Source: Desulfobaccales bacterium (GTDB taxonomy: Bacteria; Desulfobacterota; Desulfobaccia; Desulfobaccales; 0-14-0-80-60-11). Taken from it: DNA of 5,294 nt. The DNA lies in the NCBI GenBank assembly GCA_041648175.1, contig JBAZPO010000047.1:1-5294 (forward strand), written 5' to 3'. Both the position numbers and the translations under genes were made by a program. Below the pieces are notes generated by a model. It did no database searches. It saw only the letters and a list, made by a program, of their open reading frames with translations, and was not told the DNA's origin. This document shows positions 1 through 4,404 of this stretch, piece after piece (the stretch's first letter is position 1; each line of letters begins with the position of its first letter).

Positions 1-21
1 AACCAACAAGGAGATAACCCC

Positions 22-267
22 ATGCACGCCCCTTACCGTCCACTACGCACCGCCCCTAAACTCCCGGAGCCGCCGGCCAGCCCACCGGAACCGTCGGACG
101 AGGAGTATGACCGCAACTGCCGAAACTCGTGCCGTGAGGAAGCCATAGAGGCCCTTGGCACGGCCATCAGCCGCTTGGATGAGATTGACCACGACGGTAT
201 TTACCGGCACACCCAGAAGTATCTGGAGAGATTGGTTAAATATCTCCAGAACGATATGGAGGGGTAA
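22..267 (+). CDS. Small hypothetical protein, 81 aa, Pro-rich N-terminus and helical C-terminus
   Basis: I do not recognise this protein. The start is supported by a good AAGGAG site at 9-14, eight bases before the ATG. Residues 4-24 are rich in proline and basic residues and probably disordered. Residues 31-79 are charged, with a heptad-like spread of Leu/Ile/Tyr, and probably form one or two helices. Cys33 and Cys37 form a CxxxC pair of unknown significance. It is the first complete gene of a plus-strand run and its stop is directly followed by the ATG of the next gene (TAAATG), so the two are probably co-translated. In another frame, a TAA at 15-17 overlaps the ribosome binding site and may be the end of an upstream gene lying mostly outside the window. 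No function is inferred beyond an accessory phage-type small protein. Confidence 0.7.
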   Translation: MHAPYRPLRTAPKLPEPPASPPEPSDEEYDRNCRNSCREEAIEALGTAISRLDEIDHDGIYRHTQKYLERLVKYLQNDMEG

Positions 268-432
268 ATGAAACGCCAAGATAATTTCGATGAACTCTGC
301 CGGCGCCTGTTGGCCAGGGAGCCTGCCCGCAAGCCAGACTGGGATCTGATCTGGACCATGATCTGCTTCGGGATGGCCTTGGTCGCTGTAGCCAGTTGGA
401 TTGTTTGGGGTGGGCCAGAGTGGCTGTTCTGA
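268..432 (+). CDS. Small single-pass membrane protein, 54 aa
   Basis: This short gene starts at the ATG touching the previous TAA and ends at TGA 430-432. A GGAGG-type site lies about five bases before the start. The protein has a charged, probably cytoplasmic N-terminus (residues 1-26, many Arg/Lys/Glu). A hydrophobic segment follows at about residues 28-48 (starting WDLIWTMICF, ending ASWIVW), long enough for one transmembrane helix. The tail is six residues, ending EWLF. There is no signal-peptide cleavage motif, so it is more likely a membrane-anchored microprotein than a secreted one. The position of the basic residues predicts N-in orientation. It could be a small phage membrane protein, but it lacks the dual-start and cationic-tail features I would need to call it a holin. 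Family unknown. Confidence 0.65.
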   Translation: MKRQDNFDELCRRLLAREPARKPDWDLIWTMICFGMALVAVASWIVWGGPEWLF

Positions 433-466
433 AAAATCCCTTAGTATAGGAGGTAGGATTTGATGA
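432..466 (+). repeat. Left arm of an imperfect 35-bp inverted repeat
   Basis: The core CCTTAGTATAGG at 439-450 is repeated exactly, in inverse orientation, at 802-813. The match continues outward into an A-run (432-436 against T815-820). It also continues inward without gaps to TTTGATGA (459-466), which matches the complement of 786-793. The core overlaps the ribosome binding site of the 14-aa ORF. The arms may be ends of a small insertion, recombination sites of an invertible segment, or paired operators. Confidence 0.7.
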
Positions 467-507
467 TGATGATTTTGAGCCATCGGCTTCCCGCGAAGGA
501 GAGATAA
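463..507 (+). CDS. 14-aa leader-like ORF upstream of the 79-aa gene
   Basis: This mini-ORF encodes MMMILSHRLPAKER. It has the best ribosome binding site in the window, AGGAGGT at 448-454, eight bases before the first ATG. Its stop TAA (505-507) is separated by one base from the ATG of the 79-aa gene at 509, and its last codons contain the AAGGAG that serves that gene. This layout fits a translated leader that couples or controls expression of the downstream gene. I see no runs of one amino acid that would suggest classical attenuation, apart from three consecutive Met codons. The three ATGs could also simply be alternative starts. It may be non-functional; the evidence is position and ribosome binding site only. 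Confidence 0.4.
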   Translation: MMMILSHRLPAKER

Positions 508-508
508 G

Positions 509-748
509 ATGCCTTGGTATAGGTATGATAAAGTTATCACCAGCACCCACAGAGCCGTCAAATATCAGTTTGGCGACCACTCCCAATGGATTCCCTATCA
601 CTTCATCAAAAAAGCAGGCGAAGGGGTGAAAGACAACGAAGAAGATGGGGTAATCTTGATTCAATCACAATGGGCCAAAGTATATATGTGCCACCTCGAA
701 ACGTTTAAGTCCAAGGCACCACTCGGAGGGGGATGGAAGTTTTTTTGA
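509..748 (+). CDS. Small phage-type protein with WIP motif, 79 aa (paralogue 1)
   Basis: The start has AAGGAG at 496-501 with a seven-base spacer. The protein resembles the product of 832-1077. Both share the order T-x-x-A, an aromatic/acidic strand (KYQFGDHSQWIPYHFI here, LFDFDGDRKWIPLSLI there), an acidic Asp/Glu/Gly turn, a beta strand of Ile/Val, then a Trp-containing helix (QSQWAKVY here, PLWFVKQEGLESY there). From general familiarity, small phage proteins with a 'WIP-x-S-x-I ... strand ... WfAxxKGL' layout are common and of unknown function. This copy is more basic and has a C-terminal extension ending GGGWKFF. The gene is visibly AT-richer than its neighbours and lies inside the 432-820 inverted-repeat segment, which suggests separate acquisition. 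Confidence 0.65.
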   Translation: MPWYRYDKVITSTHRAVKYQFGDHSQWIPYHFIKKAGEGVKDNEEDGVILIQSQWAKVYMCHLETFKSKAPLGGGWKFF

Positions 749-831
749 TAAGCTCACTGGGTTACACGTTTTCTGGAGATTTTTTTCATCAAAAAGTTGG
801 CCCTATACTAAGGCTTTTTTAAGGAGGCACC
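749..831 (+). promoter_or_regulatory. AT-rich intergenic stretch with right repeat arm and ribosome binding site
   Basis: This gap holds a stray copy of the centre-array motif in the longer form GGGTTACACG (759-768), which recurs exactly at 1430-1439. It also holds T-rich and A-rich runs (780-795), the right inverted-repeat arm (786-820), and AAGGAGG at 821-827, four bases before the ATG at 832. I see no convincing hairpin terminator or sigma-70 promoter here. Confidence 0.4.
786..820 (-). repeat. Right arm of an imperfect 35-bp inverted repeat
   Basis: The inverse of 432-466. The exact 12-bp core CCTATACTAAGG lies at 802-813, a T-run at 815-820 matches the A-run of the left arm, and TCATCAAA at 786-793 matches TTTGATGA at 459-466 at the same offset from the core. 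No clear target-site duplication flanks the pair. Confidence 0.7.
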
Positions 832-1077
832 ATGCCCGAAACCATAAGCATCACCTTCGACGCCCTGATTCACATGACCGACCAGGCCGCCCTGTTCGAC
901 TTTGACGGGGACCGGAAATGGATACCCTTGAGTTTGATCGACCCCGACAGCCTGGCTGACCTGGATCTATACCGTCCAGACACAGAAACAGGGTATCGGG
1001 AAAACGAAGGTTCCGGCGAGATCATCGTTCCTCTCTGGTTCGTCAAGCAAGAAGGCCTCGAATCCTATGAAACTTGA
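832..1077 (+). CDS. Small phage-type protein with WIP motif, 81 aa (paralogue 2)
   Basis: The start follows AAGGAGG (821-827). This is an acidic small protein of the same apparent family as the 79-aa protein at 509-748. It has an N-terminal segment ISITFDALIHMTDQAALF, a strand with DGDRKWIPLSLI (about residues 25-36), an acidic linker (37-58), a strand GEIIVPLW and a closing helix WFVKQEGLESY. The WIP triplet followed by a hydrophobic strand, and the final Trp-rich helix ending in Gly-Leu, are what I associate with short phage proteins of unknown function. The 3' end overlaps the next gene by 11 bases, implying co-translation. Codon choice is GC-rich, unlike paralogue 1. Function unknown. Confidence 0.75.
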   Translation: MPETISITFDALIHMTDQAALFDFDGDRKWIPLSLIDPDSLADLDLYRPDTETGYRENEGSGEIIVPLWFVKQEGLESYET

Positions 1078-1336
1078 CCCTTTCTCCCGTACCTTCCACT
1101 CCGGCTATACTATGGGCTCAGAGTCCTGGATCATCCGCCGGTCCCCCTCGGGCGACTACATCCTCCCCGGGGCCTCAGCCAAAGACGACCACCAAGCGGT
1201 CAACCTCCTCCGGGTAGACGACGCCGGCAAGGTGCTCCACGCCGCCAACCCAACCCCGAAGACCGAGCCTGAGAAATTCGCCTGCATGTTCTTTGTGATT
1301 GTGCCGCGGGAGAGGTGGGAGCGACGGCCGAAGTAA
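1067..1336 (+). CDS. Hypothetical protein, 89 aa
   Basis: Not recognised. It starts at an ATG inside the last codons of the preceding gene (11-base overlap). Its ribosome binding site is weak (a GAAGG about 10 bases or more upstream), so it probably depends on translational coupling. The sequence has a Ser/Arg-rich N-terminus with SESWIIRR, a GDYILPGASA stretch, a helix-like DDHQAVNLLRV, and a hydrophobic strand FACMFFVIVP (residues 71-80) followed by a basic tail RERWERRPK. Codon choice is GC-rich and matches the gene before it, which favours it over the opposite-strand reading frame at 1156-1389. It is the last gene of the plus-strand run and ends 11 bases before a hairpin terminator. Confidence 0.6.
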   Translation: MKLDPFSRTFHSGYTMGSESWIIRRSPSGDYILPGASAKDDHQAVNLLRVDDAGKVLHAANPTPKTEPEKFACMFFVIVPRERWERRPK

Positions 1337-1345
1337 GGAAAAACA

Positions 1346-1375
1346 AGAGGCCCCTTCGGGGGCCTTAAAATTACA
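1346..1375. terminator. Hairpin terminator between convergent gene runs
   Basis: A perfect 7-bp stem AGGCCCC / GGGGCCT (1348-1354 with 1359-1365) closes a TTCG tetraloop. On the plus strand the tail is only TAAAATT, a poor T-run. On the minus strand the stem is followed by CTTGTTTTT (1347 to 1339), a better tail. It is therefore probably bidirectional, and stronger for transcripts arriving from the primase-polymerase gene. Confidence 0.75.
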
Positions 1376-1583
1376 CCAATTACACCCAAATTACACCCAA
1401 GTGTAATTCATTTGAGCCACTAACCATGCGGGTTACACGCTTAAAATTACACTTGGACACTTCTTCGGAGAATTTTTCAAAAAACTGCTAAGAGGTGTAA
1501 TTGTGTAATTTTGGCTCTGAAACACAGAACTGGCGTGGCTTTCCAGGATTACACCCCAGTGTAATTGTGCTGTAATTGTGTAA
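1371..1583. repeat. TTACAC/GTGTAA repeat array, candidate iteron origin
   Basis: This 213-bp non-coding stretch carries TTACAC at 1371, 1380, 1391, 1433, 1447 and 1549. It carries the complement GTGTAA at 1401, 1495, 1503, 1559 and 1578, plus a one-off copy at 1570. Nine of the eleven exact copies extend to AATTACAC. Geometry repeats itself: TTACAC-N4-GTGTAA occurs twice (1391-1406 and 1549-1564), and a tandem TGTAATTG-TGTAATT with 8-bp period occurs twice (from 1496 and from 1571). An AT-rich patch lies at 1470-1487. The array touches the stop of the primase-polymerase gene, as expected for iterons of a replicon origin; binding by a repressor or an integrase (arm sites) is an alternative. 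Confidence 0.7.
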
Positions 1584-3077
1584 TTATTCATGCTTAAAAC
1601 CTGCGGGAAGGAGCCAGAAACGGCGAGTTTTGCTCTTGAGGGTCTGGTGACGATATTCTGCACCCATTGCTTTAAGTCTCTGAGGCAGATCGGGAATTTT
1701 TTCATCGTAGTTCATCTTCAGGTATTTTTTCAGCGGTGTCAAGTAAATTCCAACACGTCCCTCCAAAAAAAACGGGTCCTGACTGATACCCACTTCTGGC
1801 TGAACGGGGTGGCCGTCAAGATACCCAGCCAAGGCGGATTTCAGTTTCCCCACTACAGTAGCCTCTGGCCCTGGCTGAATATCAACGGCTGCATCCATAA
1901 TCCTTTGACAGATCAACTCCCAGGGTGTTTTCTTGTCCTTCATCACTGCCCGCCGGGTGAGGTCGGCAATCTTAACCTGAAAGGATTTAAACGTAAATAA
2001 TTCTATAGTGGTCATCCAAATTTCCCGATCATCTACTTTAAAGATAAATTTTGTCTCTTCTCCTAACATCCGAAAAATTTGCCGTAAGGGAATCCCGAGC
2101 TTGGCGCCTATAGCTTCCACAAGCTTGTTCCGATCTTCATCGTTCTCAATTTTAAGAGGATCATTCCCGGCCGCCGCCTCTCCAGGGATTGCATTGGTAA
2201 TTAGATTATTTTTATTGTGGCTTCTGCGGGCCGAAGCAATCTTGGCCTCTAAACTTTTTTCAGGGAAAGGCGGTTGGCAATTATTAGCATAGGGCAATAG
2301 AATCAAATAAATTAATGAATCGGGCAGGCCATAATTTACGAGAAGACCGGCCGCTGACACAAAATCAATATCTCGCTCGCCTTCCCCTATACCTCCGCTT
2401 TCCAATAGCCGTTGCCAAGCCTTTTTAACTTCTGGAGCCAAATCAACTTCAGATAGGCGCACCTCGCCCGTGAGTTTGCCGGCAGCCTCCAGGGGTGATG
2501 ATCCAGGCGCCCCCCCCTCCTTAAAAAAATTAAGCAACCACCCCGGGCAGCCGGATATTTCCTCGACATCGTTCCACTTGTAGAGCGACCCGCTCTTGTG
2601 CAGGCTGGGCGGCGCCACCACATAGCCGCCGTCTCCCCGGAAGTCCATGCCGGGGATCTTCTTGGCGAAATTTCGGACCTCAAACCCCGGGTGAGAAAAA
2701 TAGATATGAGCTTTTCCTGGCGAAGTGGCGGCCTGGCGGGTCCGGGGCAGGTAAATCTCGTTCTGCTCCAAGTAGTCCCAACCTTCCTGGGCGTCAATGT
2801 CCAGGACCACAACCCCAGACACGGCTCCGGTCACTATGGCCACATTGGCATCCGGCCAGCGTTTCCACCATCTCTTGATTATGGCTTCGTCGCTGGTGGC
2901 ACTCAGGAGACCGTTGGCGAGGTCTTTTTGGTGCCACCGAGGATGTTTGCCTTGACTCTCACAGTCGGCCTTACCACAGGAGCACCCGCCTTGTTCTGGT
3001 GCAGGTATAATGGCAGGAGTGTAAAGAGGAACTACTTTCCAACCGCGCCGGGCGTAGGATAGGGCAGATTCGAGCAT
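1584..3077 (-). CDS. Bifunctional DNA primase/polymerase (Prim-Pol), 497 aa, helicase-less
   Basis: A replication protein of the archaeo-eukaryotic primase superfamily (Prim-Pol family), which can make primers and extend DNA. The N-terminal domain spans about residues 1-183. It has a cysteine/histidine cluster C32-x-C34-x4-C39-x5-H45 ending GKHP, and the metal-binding DID at 93-95 in VVVLDIDA. It also has the nucleotide-binding PGKAHIYF (120-127) with His124, and MDFRGDGGYVVAPPSLH (144-160). A helical PriCT-like region (about 225-290, GEGERDIDFVSAAGLL onward) follows. The remaining C-terminal part (310-497) ends in a likely winged-helix segment. There is no Walker A motif, so the helicase must come from elsewhere. 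The ATG overlaps the nuclease stop (TAATG), giving coupling. At 2510-2529 the gene has T7 and G8 runs (minus-strand sense) exactly at the domain boundary. Confidence 0.9.
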   Translation of the reverse strand: MLESALSYARRGWKVVPLYTPAIIPAPEQGGCSCGKADCESQGKHPRWHQKDLANGLLSATSDEAIIKRWWKRWPDANVAIVTGAVSGVVVLDIDAQEGWDYLEQNEIYLPRTRQAATSPGKAHIYFSHPGFEVRNFAKKIPGMDFRGDGGYVVAPPSLHKSGSLYKWNDVEEISGCPGWLLNFFKEGGAPGSSPLEAAGKLTGEVRLSEVDLAPEVKKAWQRLLESGGIGEGERDIDFVSAAGLLVNYGLPDSLIYLILLPYANNCQPPFPEKSLEAKIASARRSHNKNNLITNAIPGEAAAGNDPLKIENDEDRNKLVEAIGAKLGIPLRQIFRMLGEETKFIFKVDDREIWMTTIELFTFKSFQVKIADLTRRAVMKDKKTPWELICQRIMDAAVDIQPGPEATVVGKLKSALAGYLDGHPVQPEVGISQDPFFLEGRVGIYLTPLKKYLKMNYDEKIPDLPQRLKAMGAEYRHQTLKSKTRRFWLLPAGFKHE

Positions 3078-3598
3078 TATTCTGCCTGCTCAAAATCGTA
3101 TTCATTGGCTTTCCGTACAGCCTCGTTCACCTCAAGGCTAACACCTTCGTTTCCAACATAAACCCTTGTATTGAAATAATCAAAAGCCCACTCATGCCCG
3201 TTTGGATTCAGGCCGCATTTGCCGTTGCGACCTGTTTGATAAACCTTTGGGCTCCCTGGAGGCCCTTGAAAGATATATCCATAATGCCCGGTTTTATTGG
3301 TCAGCAATTGCAATTTGATTAATTCTTCGGCGGAAGTTTCGGACCCTTTAATTTCTACCCAAAGACCTGCCCCAGCGTTTTCGTCGGTCTTGAGGGGAAT
3401 CCAGAAATCAGGTAGATATTTTTTATATGTATTGTCTTCATAGGATGAAAGAGGCGAGGGTTCAGACCATAATAATTTAAAATATCGAGGCTCATACTGG
3501 AAGTCGATGTTTAGAGCATCAAAAAATATGGCCCATCGGCCTTCCGTTTTGCTCCGATATTTTTGACCCTTGACTAAAACTTTAACTGGCCTTATCAT
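3077..3598 (-). CDS. PD-(D/E)XK nuclease-fold protein, 173 aa
   Basis: A small nuclease of the PD-(D/E)XK superfamily, of the type common in phages. The signature is in order: YRSKTEGRWAIFFDAL with Glu19, then FQYEPRYF, then the YLPDFWIP strand with Asp64, then LWVEIKG with Glu82 and Lys84 (numbering from the ATG at 3598). These are the expected metal-binding and catalytic residues, so it is probably active, likely in DNA processing during replication or recombination; the substrate cannot be told. The frame also opens with GTG at 3607, but AAGGAG (minus strand, 3614-3609) sits one base from that GTG and ten from the ATG, so I prefer the ATG. The start overlaps the RHH gene and the stop overlaps the Prim-Pol ATG, placing it in the middle of a coupled trio. 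Confidence 0.85.
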   Translation of the reverse strand: MIRPVKVLVKGQKYRSKTEGRWAIFFDALNIDFQYEPRYFKLLWSEPSPLSSYEDNTYKKYLPDFWIPLKTDENAGAGLWVEIKGSETSAEELIKLQLLTNKTGHYGYIFQGPPGSPKVYQTGRNGKCGLNPNGHEWAFDYFNTRVYVGNEGVSLEVNEAVRKANEYDFEQAE

Positions 3599-3740
3599 TG
3601 CTTTCACACTCCTTCAGAAAGAGTGCCCGCAAGAAACTGCTCACCGAGTGGCCGGCCTTCGCCGCCCGCTTCTTGATCTCAGCCTTCTCCGCCGGAGTGA
3701 ATCGCACCGGGACGATTGCTTTTCTTTTCATGTATTCCAT
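3582..3740 (-). CDS. Ribbon-helix-helix DNA-binding protein, 52 aa
   Basis: The short frame encodes a typical RHH protein of the CopG/Arc/MobC-like group. A basic N-terminal strand KRKAIVPVRF (residues 5-14) comes first. Helix 1 is TPAEKAEIKKRAAKAG (15-30). A turn with HSVS follows, then helix 2 SSFLRALFLKEC (34-45). RHH proteins bind DNA as dimers through the strand. The ATG at 3740 has AGAGGT six bases upstream; an in-frame ATG at 3731 is an alternative start. It overlaps the nuclease gene by 17 bases (measured to the ATG at 3598), so the trio is co-translated. Its likely roles are autoregulation of the replication operon or an accessory role at an origin. Direct and inverted ATACA/TGTAT repeats over the start are candidate operators. 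Confidence 0.85.
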   Translation of the reverse strand: MEYMKRKAIVPVRFTPAEKAEIKKRAAKAGHSVSSFLRALFLKECESNDKAS

Positions 3741-3768
3741 TGTATTACCTCTAATATACACTTGTCAA
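3731..3768 (-). promoter_or_regulatory. Candidate promoter and operator of the RHH-nuclease-Prim-Pol operon
   Basis: On the minus strand a perfect TTGACA (3768-3763) is followed after 18 bases by TACAAT (3744-3739). It lies directly after the T-run of the upstream RNA terminator. Overlapping it are TGTAT (3760-3756), ATACA (3745-3741) and ATACA (3735-3731); the last two are direct repeats of AATACA exactly 10 bp apart, and the first is inverted. Predicted transcription would begin near 3732, which would make the ATG at 3731 almost leaderless and would exclude the ATG at 3740. A transcript from further upstream would use the ATG at 3740. Confidence 0.5.
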
Positions 3769-3770
3769 CC

Positions 3771-3821
3771 AAAAAAAGGGGGTCCCCTTCCTCCTCCGGG
3801 GCCCGTCTGGCGGCGGACCCC
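3771..3821 (-). terminator. Terminator at the 3' end of the structured RNA
   Basis: On the minus strand GGGGTCC (3821-3815) pairs with GGACCCC (3785-3779), a 7-bp stem over a GC-rich 29-base interior that can form a smaller inner hairpin. It is followed by C and seven Ts (3777-3771). The T-run ends two bases before the TTGACA of the next operon, so it insulates the RNA from the RHH-nuclease-Prim-Pol genes. Confidence 0.75.
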
Positions 3822-4080
3822 TGCACAGGTTAAAGAACAGTCCCCGGCCCTTCTTAGTTTGCCGACTTAGATGCCAGCCGGGGTAGGATGCTGCGCTTAG
3901 AAGAGGGGGCCGGGTTCTTAGTACCGGCTTGACCAGGTGTAGGGTGTTCGTGCCTTTTCAGCCCTATGGCGTTTCCCCCTAACTGGCAGTAGATGGGCGC
4001 CCTGCTCCTCGCAGTTAATCTCACTCCCGGTTCCCGCCGGGCCGCCCCTCATCTAAGCGCCCCGGGTCTCCGGCCCGGGA
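3771..4080 (-). ncRNA. Highly structured RNA of about 310 nt, possibly HEARO/omega-RNA-like
   Basis: No convincing gene occupies this stretch. Read on the minus strand it folds into a fully nested design. A 5' hairpin CCCGGG/CCCGGG lies at 4079-4074 with 4066-4061. A long closing stem pairs 4060-4045 with 3908-3893 in 15 of 16 positions, starting GCGCTTAG with CTAAGCGC. Inside it are CCCGG/CCGGG (4041-4037 with 4030-4026), TAACTG/CAGTTA (4017-4012 with 3985-3980), TAGGG/CCCTA (3966-3962 with 3944-3940) and GCCGG/CCGGC (3928-3924 with 3913-3909). After it come CCCCGGC/GCCGGGG (3883-3877 with 3848-3842) and the terminator. Size, a long closing helix around several hairpins, and possible competing pairings recall HEARO/omega RNAs of IsrB/IscB nucleases. 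That family call is a guess (about 0.4); the structured-RNA call is strong. No clear promoter is seen, so it may be processed from the DUF3850 transcript. Confidence 0.75.
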
Positions 4081-4091
4081 CGCACCTGGTT

Positions 4092-4400
4092 TTAATGCAC
4101 TCGGCTTATGGACATGATGACGTAATCATCCACCATTGACCTGAGACTCATCAGATTATGAACCGTCTCAGACGTCATGATGTAGTCCACCCGTACCAGG
4201 ACTTCCCGGCCAGTGTAGCCAGGATTTTGATGAGCCCCATTCCCAGGTACCCACTCCCTCAACAGCAGTTCATCCCCCACCTGGAACCCTTCCAGCCGGT
4301 CATCCCGGCGTAACTCGAAGCATTTGTGGGCGTTAAGAGTTGGCTGAAAAAACTCCGGCCAGCATTTCAGTTCGTGGCGCTTTCTCGGTCTTATGCTCAT
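4092..4400 (-). CDS. DUF3850 (ASCH/PUA-like) domain protein, 102 aa
   Basis: A single-domain DUF3850 protein, a group related to the ASCH/PUA-like folds, which are thought to bind RNA or modified nucleic acid; the exact role is unknown. The family pattern is clear. HELKCWPEFFQPTL (9-22) is followed by KCFELRRDDRLEGFQVGDELLLREW (about 27-51), the YTGREVLVRVDYIM segment (about 62-75) and a closing DDYVIMSI (about 91-98). Length is typical, so it is complete. The start lies five bases after the previous TAA, with AGGAG seven bases upstream inside the end of the preceding gene, giving translational coupling. Such genes are common in phage early regions. The stop is followed within about 12 bases by the structured RNA. 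Confidence 0.85.
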   Translation of the reverse strand: MSIRPRKRHELKCWPEFFQPTLNAHKCFELRRDDRLEGFQVGDELLLREWVPGNGAHQNPGYTGREVLVRVDYIMTSETVHNLMSLRSMVDDYVIMSISRVH

Positions 4401-4404
4401 TATC

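Noticed and set aside
43..664. Two overlapping minus-strand frames (43-561 and 236-664)
   Set aside because: They run opposite several short plus-strand genes that each have ribosome binding sites; the translations are low-complexity and lack recognisable domains.
1156..1389. Minus-strand 77-codon frame
   Set aside because: It crosses the hairpin terminator and lies opposite the 89-aa gene, which fits the operon better.
1371..1583. CRISPR array
   Set aside because: Repeats are only 6-8 bp, in both orientations and with irregular spacing; no cas gene.
1433..1705. Minus-strand 90-codon frame over the repeat array
   Set aside because: It overlaps the Prim-Pol 3' end in another frame and its peptide is made of the translated repeats.
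3570..3870. Two plus-strand frames of 87 and 90 codons
   Set aside because: They are opposite the RHH gene, its promoter and the RNA terminator; the peptides are Pro/Arg/Leu-rich shadow sequence without a ribosome binding site.
3771..4080. Group I or II intron, RNase P, tmRNA or riboswitch
   Set aside because: I could not find a domain V-like hairpin, group I core segments, RNase P core motifs or a tRNA-like end; the terminator with its own downstream promoter argues against a cis riboswitch for the RHH gene.
4111..4187. Similar GATGACGTAATC / GTCATGATGTAG stretches within the DUF3850 gene
   Set aside because: They encode the similar peptides DYIMTS and DYVIMS on the minus strand; the resemblance is explained by coding.
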